Shown: one piece after another, positions 1 to 11,547 of the stretch
Layout of the letters: each line of letters opens with the position of its first letter
Numbering within the stretch: position 1 is the first letter of the stretch
Assembly (NCBI GenBank): GCA_038093515.1
Contig: JBBPSI010000110.1
Coordinates: forward strand, 22,032 to 86,031
Direction: 5' to 3'
Length of the DNA stretch: 64,000 nucleotides
From: Butyriboletus loyo
Lineage: Eukaryota; Basidiomycota; Agaricomycetes; Boletales; Boletaceae
Program-made: the position numbers and the translations under genes
Notes under the pieces: generated by a model
The model's input: only the letters and a program-made list of their open reading frames with translations
The model's database searches: none
What the model was told of the DNA's origin: nothing

Positions 1-1414
1 ATATTCACGTTTGCCTGTTGGAAGTATTGTATCTTCCTGATTGGTTCCCGGGCTCTTCGCTAAAACGTGAAGCAAAACATGCCCGTGACCTATCCATAAA
101 GCTGACAGAGATACCGTACCAGCACGTCGAAGAACGCATGGTGGTTCCATTTTTGTTCCGTGCGGAATCCATCTGACCTTCTTCGTTCAACGCGCTTAGG
201 CCGCCCACAACGAACGTCCGATCGTCTCAATGGTTTCGGATCACATCACTTGCATGGACAAATATACTGATCCGTCACATCGCGAAGAGTTTATTTTTAC
301 TCTGAAAAAGGCAGGTGTCTCCACTATTCTTGGTACGTCATCCATCGAGTTGGGGTTCTGAAAGCTCACTTTAATATATCGTACAGCCTCCTCGGATACG
401 GTATTCCCAATCCAGAACGTTGCGTGTACATGTCTCACCACTCTTGCAGACGGCCTCTTCCTTGATGGTCTTCACGCTTGCCATGGTGTTGAATCCTCGC
501 GTATGGAAGCACGCTCAGGCGGAAATTGATGCGGTCACCGGTACCCATCGCCTCCCCGACTTCGGTGACAGACCGGCTTTGCCGTATGTCGATGCAATCA
601 TTCGTGAGACTCTCCGATGGTGGCCGGTGGTGCCTTTGGGTAAGATCGTTTGCTGGTCCTGTATTCGTTCCAGGGGAATCTTGACAGTTGAGTTGTCCAG
701 GCGTTTGGCACGCCACAACGGACAGCGATATTTACAAAGGCCAATACATTCCTAAAGGTGTGTCTCTCCTTCACATGCAAGCCTAGATGATCGGGCTCAC
801 AAGTATGATTAACAGGCGCAACCGTAGTTGCAAATGCGTGGTAGGTCTTTCGGTCTTTCAGCAACGAACTGGTTGACAAACGCTCTTGCTAGGGCCATGT
901 CTCGTGACGAGACTCGGTTCCCAAATGCAGAGGATTTCGTGCCCGAGAGGTTCCTCAACGACGACGGCACGTTGAACGAGAACAACCCGATGGATTTTGT
1001 GTTTGGGTTTGGACGACGAATATGCCCAGGTGCGTGAGCCGCCATAACTGTTCGCTCAAGTATGAAATGATGCAAAATTGACATGGTTCATACTCGTTTC
1101 CTCGTGGCTTTTATTAGGACGGTACGCTGCAGATGCAACGCTCTTTGCTTCCATCGCCACGATGCTTGCGACGTTCGGCTTTTGTCCTTCCCAAGGCGCC
1201 CAGGGCAACGACCTCGCTTTTCAAGTGAAATGGGTGAATGGCGTTACTCAGTAAGTGAATGCGGCGCAAGCATCGTCCTCTGTGTGGACGTTGACACGAT
1301 TCTATCGATATAATATCCAGTCACCCGAAATCTTTTCCGTGTCGCATCTCTCCTCGCGCACACGTGAACAGGTCGTATCTAGAGCACATGCTTGCGGAGT
1401 TGAGCTCAGAGTGA
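1..1414 (+). CDS. Cytochrome P450 monooxygenase, C-terminal two thirds (5' end outside window)
   Basis: Heme-thiolate monooxygenase, normally ER-bound and fed by P450 reductase; substrate unknown. Exons read directly: 1-140, 200-332, 387-400, 450-639, 701-757, 816-840, 893-1029, 1118-1250, 1321-1414, all joined in frame by GT-AG introns of 49-88 nt. Visible motifs in order: DWFPG near the start, the I-helix ASSDTTASSL (built across the 14-nt exon 387-400), the K-helix [12 protein letters not shown], the meander PERF, and the heme loop [11 protein letters not shown] with the cysteine ligand. The C-terminus reads [12 protein letters not shown] and stops at 1412-1414. The motif set resembles the large Agaricomycete CYP5144/O-methylsterigmatocystin-oxidoreductase-like group, but the CYP family is inference. 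No stop or frameshift is seen in the joined exons, so this part looks functional. The start codon and membrane anchor lie before position 1. Confidence 0.93.
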
Positions 1415-2530
1415 AGGGTGCGAGCTCGGATAATCATTCAACGTACCTGGACCGTCGGTGGATGGTGATCATGATTGCAACGGGGAAGAAGATGGTCAAT
1501 GCGCTTTTTCTTAGGCCATTGCGGCACGATATATATATATAAATCAATGATATGGTTCTCAAGCATAAGGTTTTACCGCCCTGTTAGTGGACCATTTGAC
1601 TATGGCCTTTCTGGTAGCGGCGCGAGTTATGTTGATTTTGCATTCGTTACGCTGCACCATCAACGTACATGCAACCAGTTTTTCTCAACAGCCAACTTGA
1701 TGTGGCCGTTTGGTCTGGGTTCGGGAAACCCATCGGAACCATGAAGAAGCTGCGCAGACACTCGTGGGCCCAACTAACTAGTGATGGTAGTGATCTATTA
1801 CGTTGCAAAATCCAGGCAGTCAAACCCACCCAAGCCTTCAAGCTTCAAGCTTCAAGTTGCGCATGATTCAGAAAACGGATCAAGAATGGTGGAATCCTCA
1901 TTCAATGAATGGGCACCAATTGTGGCCCTGGGCTTCCCGAATCCCGAATCCCACTTCGCGATTGCTGTGAAACGATCCCCAATGTGAATGGAATGCGATG
2001 ACGACCCACCGTCCTTCTATCTCCATTGACAGAACATATTCATATTCGTTCGATGCGTTCGTTGTCCGAAGAGAGCCAAGATAAGACAAGTGTGCTGACG
2101 AGCGCGCAAAATATGTGTAAGGGTGATCAATGATCATCGCGGTGGTGGTGTCAATGTGCGCAGAACGTGACGCTTTGTCGCCGGTGCCGATGCCGTTCGC
2201 GTGCTACAGCTAGATCTTGGCAACTCTTTCTGGGGGAGTATTCTTTACTTGCCTCAGCCTCAGCCTCGCCGAAGCTTGCTCGAAAACGAAACAGTAACGT
2301 GAGGTACTCATAGGATCTTGTTTTTTTTTTTCGGGTACACAAGCCGTCCCGGCCCGTCCGTGCTACGTAGTAAGCAAATGATCACGTGAGTTCCCGAACT
2401 TGAATAGGCGGGTTATCTGTGCCCGACCAAACATGTTTCTGTCAATAATTGCACCGCCTTTATCCGATATCGGGCCGCCGCAGCGGCTACTGCTAATGCG
2501 ACCATCTTGCTTTTCCCAGTTACCCCTGCG
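1415..2530. other. Intergenic region between P450 and secreted-protein gene
   Basis: No reading frame here looks coding. It holds the P450 3' flank, a short TA run near 1531-1542, local duplicated words near 1833-1856 and 1939-1952, and a poly-T run at about 2321-2332. The last few hundred bases should include the promoter of the gene starting at 2531, but no clear TATA box was identified. Confidence 0.6.
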
Positions 2531-4532
2531 ATGTTGCGAGTCACTCTTCTCACGCTTGTCGCAACACTCCTCGTCCCCGCGCTCGCGGTCCAGGTACCAC
2601 TGAGCTCTGGTCGCCATCGGCAGGCTGAATACCACCCCACTATTCTTCCCGACAAGGATGTCACGGAATGGAGCCTCGACGAGCTTCCAGACCCGAATGC
2701 TACTGACCACCTCGTCTTCGAGACCGTCCACTCGTTGCTTCAACACTGGCCAAACACACGTATGAGAAATGGTAAGCCGAGTCCGGGCGTCTGCTTGACT
2801 TTTCCTCAAACACGTGTTCTCCAGGCCACAATATTGTACCGGGAAACATTCCGACAGGAACACTTCTCTATCATGGGACAGTTCGCAGAGAGTTGCCACC
2901 GGGCCCCGAATGGATTGCCACAGATCCTGAACATTCGTATCTCTTCTGCAGGGATGCACCCAGTCATTTCCAACAAGGATGTTGGCATCTCACGCTCGCG
3001 GCTACTCGACCCCTCAAAGTCGTCTATTTCGACGGCAGCAGTGCTGCCAAGCTTCCGTACGGTTCATTGGATACGCAAGACCTTATTGCATTTGGTAGAT
3101 CTAGCGAAAGCGATATGTACGATGAACGTCAGCGCATTCAAGACCTTTGTAAATGGGGAAAGAATTTCGATGTGGATGGCTTCGTGAGGTAAATCGTCGC
3201 TTTATCCAATGTCTTCCTCCATTAAACACATTTCTGATAGGATGGAAATGGATTTGTGAGCAATCGGTTTTGCGCCTGACTCAGCTGTCCTTAATCATCA
3301 AGCGCTTCAGTGAGATCATGCTGTGCGATTTTACCTCTGGCGTCCGAGTGGTTTCTTTCGCGAACCTAGTAAGTCGAGGGAATGTTCGACCAGTGATGCG
3401 TGAGCCTTTGTCAACTGGATCTCTTGCTTGGGAAATACTGAGGTAACTTTGAACAGCGGGATTCGAGGTCATGAACGCCGGTTCTTGGCACAATCGCTTC
3501 CCTGGAGAGACGCGCGTCCAATTGGATCTAGCTGGATTGGTCTGCTTCTATGACACCCAACTCGCGCCTTCGTTGGTTGTCATTCGAGCCGGCCAAGAGA
3601 GGTGGGATCACCGCGTGGGAAATATCTCCAGCGAAGATTTATCGGCCGTCAAGTCCAGGCTAGAGGCGGCTTTGATCAGACCAGAGCGCCTGTCGATGGG
3701 AATCGACTGGAGAACACTCGTCCAGGTCATAGTTGACCGATACGCCCAACGACTCGAACTGACACGCTATCTCCTGAATTCGTCGGCAACAGACTCGGAC
3801 GAACTTTTTGATCTCGCCAACAAAACTCAAACTCAGCTCAGAGTGATGTTGACACCTTACCTCCTCTTCTCAGCCACTCCAGCCGACCCATCAGACAAGG
3901 CTGATCTGGAGTGGACGGTTCCCATATACAAGCTGTGTGCCACGACACATACGTTCTCCTTAGAGTTCGAGTTGGACTCTATGACGGATTCAGAGAAATT
4001 GCTTCTTCAAGCTGTGCGAGGGACTAGCCGAGAGATTTGCCGCGTGGTGACGAAGATGTGGGCCGCGGGCGTCTACGCAGGCATCGATCCGCTGTCGAAC
4101 ACAAAGGAATCCCTCGATTTTGCCGAGATAACACATCTTTGGACTGCTTGGGCAGAGGACCTGAACCGCCTGATGGGATGGCTCGACTGGAACGGGTGGG
4201 TCAAGTGTCATCCTGGGTGTGGTCCCGAGGTGCGTCTGTCGTGCAATCATGTGGAACCTCATGTTTTCGCATCATGACTGACGAACGGTCGATAGAAAAT
4301 GTGTTACTTGCCTACCTGGCCTGTTGGCTTTCCTTGGATGGGGCGGGGTCCGGGTCCGGGTCGCAAGCCATCTCCGCCGTCGCGTCCTGAGAGACTTACC
4401 AGTTTCGATTTGCGGGCCATGATCATGGAAAGCCTCGCAGAAGAGATGTGGGACGCTATCAAGCCTGACCCGGACGATTGGATCCGCCCACAACCTAAAT
4501 GTATCCGAAGGATAGATCCCTACGACCTATGA
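2531..4532 (+). CDS. Predicted secreted protein of unknown function, 572 aa, six exons
   Basis: Exons as read: 2531-2771, 2825-3188, 3241-3255, 3311-3399, 3457-4229, 4296-4532; all introns are GT-AG and every join keeps frame, giving 572 residues. The ATG at 2531 is preferred to the in-frame ATG at 2507 because it gives a typical signal peptide (MLRVTLLTLVATLLVPALA). Recognisable blocks: GTLLYHGT, a PEWIATDPEHS segment, YFDGSSAAK, CDFTSGVRVV, NAGSWHNRFPGETRVQLDL, and a proline/glycine-rich CYLPTWPVGFPWMG block near the end. Together these look like a conserved fungal family of hypothetical secreted proteins. The YHGT block is loosely reminiscent of ADP-ribosyltransferase-like folds, but no catalytic glutamate was assigned, so no function is claimed. 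The junction 3399/3457 is the least certain; it was chosen because it is the only GT-AG pair found that preserves frame. The coding sequence is free of the TGA decay seen in the neighbouring transposons. Confidence 0.85.
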
Positions 4533-5027
4533 GTTTTGAGTTTGTTGTCGATCTGTTTGATGGAAAGGTACAGACCATACCCATACCATGCGGAATATTG
4601 CACCTACAGCCACGGGAACCTACATGAACTAGCTTTGTGTGTTGGCATTCGAGTCATTTTTATTGGTGCTTTAATTTCCCTACCAAAGGTTGATCATGTG
4701 TGGTTTTGAGAGTTGGCGCCGAGTGTCATGCTATAGCCTATTTCTATTTCGATCTGTTTCTATTTTCATTTTTTGTTACATTCTCTGACTGAGGATTTAA
4801 TTTTGGGTGGGACGTGCACTAGAATCAAAACCTCAGGCTTGTGAGATCACTTGAATGAGTAAATGAGCCATGATGTTGTCAAAAAAAACCTGAATTCTAG
4901 AGTGGCCCTTGGTGAAGAGGCAGGCATCTGAAGCAGGTAAGAGCCAAGATACAAAAAAAACCTGCTGGCCATGGGGACCAAACACAAAGCTCACAAAGCT
5001 GCTTCATGCTATGGTACACAGACTCAG
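4533..5027. other. 3' flank of the secreted-protein gene, no gene seen
   Basis: Contains the 3' flank of the upstream gene and several A-rich tracts (for example near 4880 and 4955). No convincing ORF, RNA gene or terminal repeat was found. Confidence 0.5.
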
Positions 5028-5192
5028 TTTCAGAATTGGTGAAGTCTCAGCGGGTGCTCTGAGGGCAACAAAGGATACAAGGGTAAACCTATCAGTGGAA
5101 AGACTCACTGATAATACAAGAGAGAGAGTATTGCAAACAGGTGAAGAGTATGAGATTTTATAAGAAGCAAAGCTCAACTTAGAGATACATAT
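5028..5192 (-). repeat. CP (copia) LTR relic, truncated
   Basis: Starts with TTTCAGAATTGGTGAAG, the reverse-complement end of the CP LTR, and carries the diagnostic words GGTAAACCTATCAGTGGAAA and CTCAACTTAGAGATA. Only about 160 of roughly 450 bp remain; it is cut off where the G1a LTR begins at 5193. Confidence 0.85.
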
Positions 5193-5716
5193 TGTTGCGC
5201 AAGCAATGCACAGTCGAATGCTAGTGCGAATACCGTTGCCACAAGCGGTCCTATACGACAGTTGCAGGTCTACACAAAGACCTGGCAGGTTATGAGGCTG
5301 GAGCTTCAACTTAATCCTCAACTGTTGCCAGCAAATAGACAAGTGGTTAAAACTAGGGAATCCTAGTCTAACCACGAGCCTTTATATATTGTACAGAAGT
5401 GTGCACAGACCATGCTGTGTGTGAGATAAAATACTATACATGGATAGACTAAAGAAGAGAAGCGCGACGGTGATTAACCACACGAGGCGTGGGGATCATA
5501 AAGAAGAGAAGTAAACGGAGATTAAATACATGTGTCGTGACGTCATAGAGTCTAGGTCTGGTCTAGGCCATGACATCATATGCTTAGTCAGCAGGAGATC
5601 ACATGTAAGTTCCCACGATCACGTGCGCTATGTCACGTGACCTTTGAAAGTGAAAACGATTAAGTCCGAATTTGAAAGTGTACAAAGTGTACGAATAAAA
5701 TGTTATGATTATAACA
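5193..5716 (-). repeat. G1a LTR (3' LTR of the minus-strand gypsy)
   Basis: Begins TGTTGCGCAAGC and ends TTATAACA in plus-strand reading, with TG...CA termini. It contains the GGTTAAAACTAGG block that pairs with the PBS and, further on, TTTATATATTGTAC, the promoter TATA region when read on the minus strand. Confidence 0.93.
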
Positions 5717-5731
5717 CTTCCCCCCCCTTAG
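5717..5731 (-). promoter_or_regulatory. Polypurine tract of the left G1a gypsy
   Basis: On the minus strand this reads AAGGGGGGGGAAG directly next to the 3' LTR, the expected plus-strand primer site. The same tract sits at 62066-62080 in the right-hand copy. Confidence 0.85.
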
Positions 5732-8700
5732 GACTCGTATTCCAGACGAGTTCCTGAATAAGAGGTTCCGTGTTCCGGACCAAATTCCTTAAATAAGGAA
5801 GAGAATTCTAATAGAGATAGGCCTCGAAGAGGACGAGGGGCGGATGGGTGGGCCTGGTGGTAATCACGAATGATGTCTTGTGAATTACCCAAGTTTGATA
5901 CAGGCTCCCATGTGCGGTCCATTTCGTCGTATCCTCTCCAGTGCACTAGATACTCCAATTGCTTTCGTTTCATCCGGGAAGTGACTATGTAATCCACTTC
6001 GAATTCCACGTAACCTTCGTCCGTGACATTAACTGGGTCAGGACGTAAAACTGGTTGCCCTGGGAGGGTTTCCCAATAAGGTTTAATACGTGAAATGTTA
6101 ACTACTGGATGTATACGCATGCTGCTCGGCAGCTGCAATTCCACTGCGTTGGGCTTGAGTGATTTGATCTTGTATGGACCAATCCAACGCTGTGTGAGTT
6201 TCCGTGCGGTGTATGGTAACTTCAAGTTTTCCGTAGATAGCCATACTCTATCACCAATTTTGTAATCGGGCGCATCCGATCGTCTATTATCGGCCTGCGA
6301 TACCATGCGCTTTCTAGCTTCTTCTAACGCTTCTTTTACTTCGGCATGTGATTTCCTGGCGGCACGTGTGAAATCTCCGGCTAGCGTGTTGGAAGATCTT
6401 TCGAAACCGACCCGCAGATAATAGTTACGAGTGATAGAAAATGGAATGGTACCAGTGGCAGTGGTGAGGGAATTGTTATGGTTAAACTGGGCGATCTTGA
6501 TCCAATCGGCCCATGTTTCTTGTTTTTTCGCCACGTAGGTACGTAAATATTGTTCCATTTCCCTATTTATCTGTTCGGTTTGACCATCGGTTTGAGGATG
6601 ATATGCCGTTGAGATTTTCTGGGAAATGCCGAGAAGCTTGCAAAGCTCCGTGGTAAAGTCCGATACAAATTGTGGACCTCGGTCCGAAACTATAGAAATA
6701 GGGAGTCCGTGAATACACCAAACATTGTCTCTAAATATAATTGCTAACTCCTTAGAAGAGGTAGTCGTCCTACAAGGGACGTAAACAACTTCCTTAGAGA
6801 AGCGATCTACTATCGTACAAATGGCATCGAAGCCGTTTGAAAGAGGAAGTCCAGTAACGAAATCTACAGAAATATCTTCCCAAGGGTGACTAGCCGAAGG
6901 AAGTGGTAATATTTTACCTGCCGGTGCATTTTGCTTACCCTTCGTGAGGGCGCACGCTTGGCAAGATTCTACATATCATTTAATGTCCTTTGTGACTTCT
7001 GGCCACGTGAAGTGTCGTGTGAGAAGGTGAGCCGTACGGGCTTGACCCGAGTGTCCGGCTATAGGTGAGTCGTGACATATTTTAAGTAAATCTATTCTAA
7101 GTGCTTCGGGCACAAAGACTTTTTTCTTTTCGTTAATAAATACGGATTGTTCCGAGTCATAATAGAATCCTGGGTATTCTTTTGTTTTTTCTTTTTCGGA
7201 TTCTTTTTGTAATGTATCGTAGAAAGAAGAAGAAAGGGAAACTTTATTAAGGAAAAGGTTCGGGGGAAGTACCGTAATATTGGTATTATGGTCCATAACG
7301 GCATCACCGTGGTCTGCTCGACGCGATAACGCATCTGCTCTGCCATTGGTTGAGCCTGGTTTGTAAACAAACAAATAATTAAATTCTTGAAGAAGTGCAT
7401 GCCATCGAGCTTGTCTGCCTGATAGCGTTTGCGGCTTCTTCCAATATTCCAAGTTTTTGTGATCGGTCCAGATTTCAAATCCTTCTCGACCAATAAGATA
7501 ATGACGCCATTCTTCTAGCGCACGAATAACTGCTAATAGTTCTTTGTCGTAGATTGGGTAATTCCTTTCAGCAGCGTCGAAGGAATGTGACAAAAAGGCA
7601 CAGGGTCGCCACAGGTCGTCTGATCCTTTTACGGAAAGAACTGCACCAACTGCTATGTCCGAGGCATCCGTCTCTACCCGCATCTCCTTGTCTCGATCTG
7701 GGTAGGCTAAAAGCGGAGCCGATGTGAACTTTTTCTTTAGCGTGTCAAACGCTCTTTGTTCGTCTAAGCCCCATTTGAAAGGGGTATCCTTTTTTGTTAA
7801 GTTGTTGAGGGGTCGGGCAATTTCCGAGAACCCTTCAATGAATCTGTGATAATAATTACATAATCCCAGAAATGCTTGAACCTGCTTCAGACGCGAGGGC
7901 ATAGGCCAGTCTCGGATGGCATCTGTCTTCTTCGACTGCATTTCAACGCCGTTTCGGGATATAACCATTCCTAAAAAGTCCACCTTGTCCGAAGAGAATA
8001 CGCATTTCTCCGGTTTTACAAATAAATCATTTTCTCAAAGGGGCTGGAGTACTTCTTTGACTTTTTCCTCGTGCTCGGCCCTCGTTTTTCCTTTTGTAAA
8101 TATCATAACGTCGTCGATATAGATAATGACGCAGGCATACATATCGTTGAAGATGTCGTTCATCATGTTCTGAAATGTGGGAGGGGAATTGGTGAGCCCG
8201 AAGTACATGACCGTGGGTTCGTAGGCTCCAATGGGCGTGACAAACGCCGCTTTCCACTCATCACCTTCTTTGATACGAATATTATTAAATCCCCATCGGA
8301 GATCCAGCGCTGTGAAGATGTCGGCTCCTTTCAACCGATCAATCAACTGCGGAATCAGGGGTAACGGGTATCCATTTTTAATGGTCCCGTCATTTAGATA
8401 GCGATAGTCCATTACAAGTCGCTTGTCTCCGGTCTTTTTTGGGATAAAGAACACAGGGGCCGTCTGAGGTGACTTGGACGGTCTTATGTAACCCTTCTTG
8501 AGTTCTTTTTCCACAAAACCTCGGATTTGCTCCTGTTCTTCTTCGGACATGGGGATAACGCGACCCTTTTTTGGTACAAAGTCGGGTTTGAGATCTATTG
8601 CGTGATCCCAGGGTTTCCTTTCAGGCATTCTTGCTGCCTCGTCCTCGGAGAATACATCTAAATAATCGTGGTAAACCTCGGGTACCTTTCCGGCTACCTC

Positions 8701-9558
8701 TGGTTCTATCGTACAACAAGAAGTAATGTTCGAAGATGAAATAGAGTCTCTGATAACTTTACAGTAGGGAGAACAATGATTAAATTTAATGGTTTTAAAA
8801 TGCCAGTCAATGTCTGGGTTATGACGTGCAAACCAATCGTAACCAATAATCATTTGATGAGAACCAAGAAGAGAGACGTAAGCCTCAATCGATTCGTGGT
8901 GCCCATCAATTTCCATAAATAGGTAGGCTTTGTGCGTAATGCGACCTATTGCTCCTTTAGAGCCGTCTGCATTAATAACCTCCATGGAACGTTCTAATGG
9001 TACAGTGTCTATTTTTCTCGTATCGCAATAATTTTTGTCAATGAAGGTATTGACCGCTCCCGTATCCAGCAAAGCTTTAAGCGAACGAGTTCGCCAAGTA
9101 GCGTTTGACTGGTAGGTGATTTTCACCACCGGGGAGTAATCTCCACCAAACATTAAAGAAGATTTAGGGGATTTATAATTAGAAGAAGAGGGAGATGAAA
9201 TCGGGGATCTGGTTTTCATTTGTCTCAAAAGAGAATTAAGCACGCTTTTGTGCGCCGCGCTCCCGTTAGGAGACGCTCTTTCGAGTTTTTCTATAGATAG
9301 TTCATTCGATTTGATACAGGAATCAAGAAATTCATCCTCTTTACAATCAACTAGACCAGGAACATCCACGCTTACATCCGAGGACGAATTCGCGAATACC
9401 GATCCAATCGAAAGTTTAGATTTTGATGGTACGTAAGAATGTTCATCTGTGTCTACGGAATAGTCCACAAATGTAGATAAGGCAGAGAAAGAATTTGAAA
9501 AAGAAGAATTTGAAATATTGTTCAGTCCTCCAGGTACCCCTACACTAGAAGACTTTTC
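5728..9558 (-). pseudogene. pol: G1a gypsy pol: protease, RT, RNase H, integrase, chromodomain
   Basis: One continuous frame broken only by TGA at 8035-8037 and 6976-6978. In order: aspartic protease with LLDTGAVNTFID near 9066; reverse transcriptase with YIDD near 8105; RNase H with TDASDIAVGAVLS and TDHKNLEY; integrase with an H-H-C-C zinc region ending ESCQAC, then the DDE blocks VDFVTGLP, SDRGPQFVSDF and INREMEQYL; and a C-terminal chromodomain YLVHWRGYDEMDRTWEP. The chromodomain would target integration to heterochromatin. In the right-hand copy the codon at the second stop is arginine, so that TGA is a recent lesion. No ATG is evident near the start; the frame opens right after the gag stop, one base downstream of the gag frame, so a +1 shift or reinitiation is expected. 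Confidence 0.93.
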
Positions 9559-10768
9559 ATTTTAAAGACCGCGAGGCCTTTTCCTTTGCTTCGCAAGCGA
9601 AGACATCTGCCCAGTATGCTCGGGCGTCGTCTCCCATATACGCGGCGCATTGGGAAACTTCTTGTTGCGGTGCTCCAACCGCAGGTGGTGCCGGTAACGG
9701 CCTTGACTGATATGAAGAATTTGGAGGGGTTACCTCCGCGGCATTTACTTGAACCCATCCTTGGACATAGGTTCCATCGGCCTGCTGGATCCACTGCTGC
9801 CTTACTTTCGGGCGCGGTGTGTTTCCAGACTTGTCCCGATGGTTCGGGTTCTGAGGGCAATTAGGGCGGATGTGTCCGGCTTGCCCACAGCCGAAACACG
9901 TTCTGGTCTCAGGGCCAGATTGTTGGGCGGATAGATCCATTGGGGCTCCGCGGCCCGGTTGTGTTCCGACTGGTGTGAAGCCGGGAGGAGGTCCTTTGGG
10001 GGGAGGGTAGCCTCTTTGGGGCTGCTGCGAATACGGCCTCCATTGCCGTGCTTGGCCTGTTCCCCTTTCGGCGTACATCTGCTCGAAGGACCTCCCTGTC
10101 CTCCTAAACTCCTCAACCAAATTGTTGAAGTCCTCTAGCACGTCTTCTGAGCACGAGAGAAACACTTGTTTGTATATCTCATATTTGACAGCTCTTTTTA
10201 GGAGCTCGATGGCGTGCTTGGGCTCACACTCAGATTGCCGGTAAAGGACTTTGAACCTTTCTAAGAAGGTGTCGATTTGTTGCTGGCCTTGGGTAAGTGC
10301 GGCCAATTTCCTTAGTGCCTGATGAGCAAGCACATCGATCTGGAAGTGGCCTCTAATCATGGCCTGTAAATACTCCCATTCTGGCCAGGCCAGGTCCTTT
10401 TTTCTCCCTTTGGATCTGTTGAGAGGATCTATGTATTTTTCCTCTTCCGAGACGTAATCCTCCAAAACGAGTTGAGAGAAGTCTTGGCCTTTGCCCTTAA
10501 TACGGCTAAGAACCGCCACCGTTCAGAGTTTGTCGGTTTTCCAGGTGTTGACTGACACCCAGACTTTAAGGGAAGTCCACCAGTGGTGGAACTTTTCTCT
10601 GTCACCGTCCCATTCTCCTGGGTCAGCAACTTTCTTAGAAATTCCTCCTTGGGTATCTTTTTCCAGCCACTGCGCGAAGAGGGTGCGCAATGTCTGATCG
10701 TCGTAGACGGCGGCGGTAGGGACATAGTCGGTGGGAGCGGGGGTGTAAGACGGACCGGGATCGGACAT
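9557..10768 (-). pseudogene. gag: G1a gypsy gag with one nonsense codon
   Basis: Starts at ATG 10768 (MSDPGPSYTPAP). An in-frame TGA at 10523-10525 separates the first 81 residues from the remaining frame, which continues to 9557. The body has a capsid-like helical region, a Pro/Gln-rich linker and one zinc knuckle CFGCGQAGHIRPNC. Gag would form the particle and bind element RNA. The stop is TGA, like the two in pol. Confidence 0.9.
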
Positions 10769-11547
10769 CCTCTTTTGGTCGTCGTTGGGGAAATCCGTAG
10801 AGTATTCGGAACCCAGTTTGTAAATCGGAAATTAAAGAAGTTGGGGGCGGAGGGAAAGGGGTGATTCTTGAATCTTCTTCGGCAACCTTTTTCTTCAACT
10901 GAACCGGCTTCTTCGGCAAAAATAAAAAGGAAAGCTACGAGGTGTAAAGACCCTTACTGTCTCCTATCTTCCAAGGTGACTCTGGGGGACTCTACAACAA
11001 GTAGAACGTAAAAAGTATTTTTTCGAACGGAGGTAATATCTCCGACGAAGCTTGGTCCGGTAATGGACGGTTATGGGTAGAAACCTAGTTACGACTAGTT
11101 GACAAATTTTGAAAATATTTTTCTGGGTTCTACCTCCCGTGTTACCACAGGGACTACAATTGGGAATGACTCAGCCAAAGGGATTTGGGGGTCCCTAAGT
11201 CGTCCTTCGCAAATTGGGCACGACCCCAACGTGGACTATCAACTCCAAGGGAGCGACGGAGAATGAAGTTTTTTACAGGTAATTACGCGAGACTCAAAAT
11301 CTACCCTTCCAAGGGGTTCCCCTAAAAGCGGCGGGGGCAATCAGAAATGAAAACTGCTGAACGCGCAGTAACGACTCTTAACCCTGAGTACCGGGTTTTC
11401 CCTTCAGCGGGATTTCTGCTCCGTCAAGTGGAGGCCTACTGGTATGTGCGGATAGGAGAAACGAGACGGGTACGCTATTGGCCAATCGCCGACAAGCACG
11501 CTACCCCTACCCTGGGGACCGGGTGTGTATCTGTAGTTTTAACCAAG
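10769..11547 (-). other. Leader of the G1a gypsy between LTR and gag
   Basis: About 780 bp without a convincing ORF in the element's sense. It starts with the PBS at 11534-11544. The length is generous for a gypsy leader and may include packaging signals, but none can be recognised by eye. Confidence 0.7.
11534..11544 (-). promoter_or_regulatory. Candidate self-primer binding site of the G1a gypsy
   Basis: On the minus strand this reads GGTTAAAACTA and lies three bases inside the 5' LTR. It is the perfect 11-nt complement of TAGTTTTAACC, which lies in the same LTR at 11705-11695, about 30 bases after a TATA box. That is the Tf1/sushi self-priming geometry, in which the transcript 5' end folds back as primer. 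There is no TGG start, so an ordinary tRNA 3'-end primer is unlikely. Confidence 0.8.

Noticed and set aside
241..441. Minus-strand ORF over the P450 exons
   Set aside because: The plus-strand exon model with P450 motifs explains the sequence; the minus ORF has no support.
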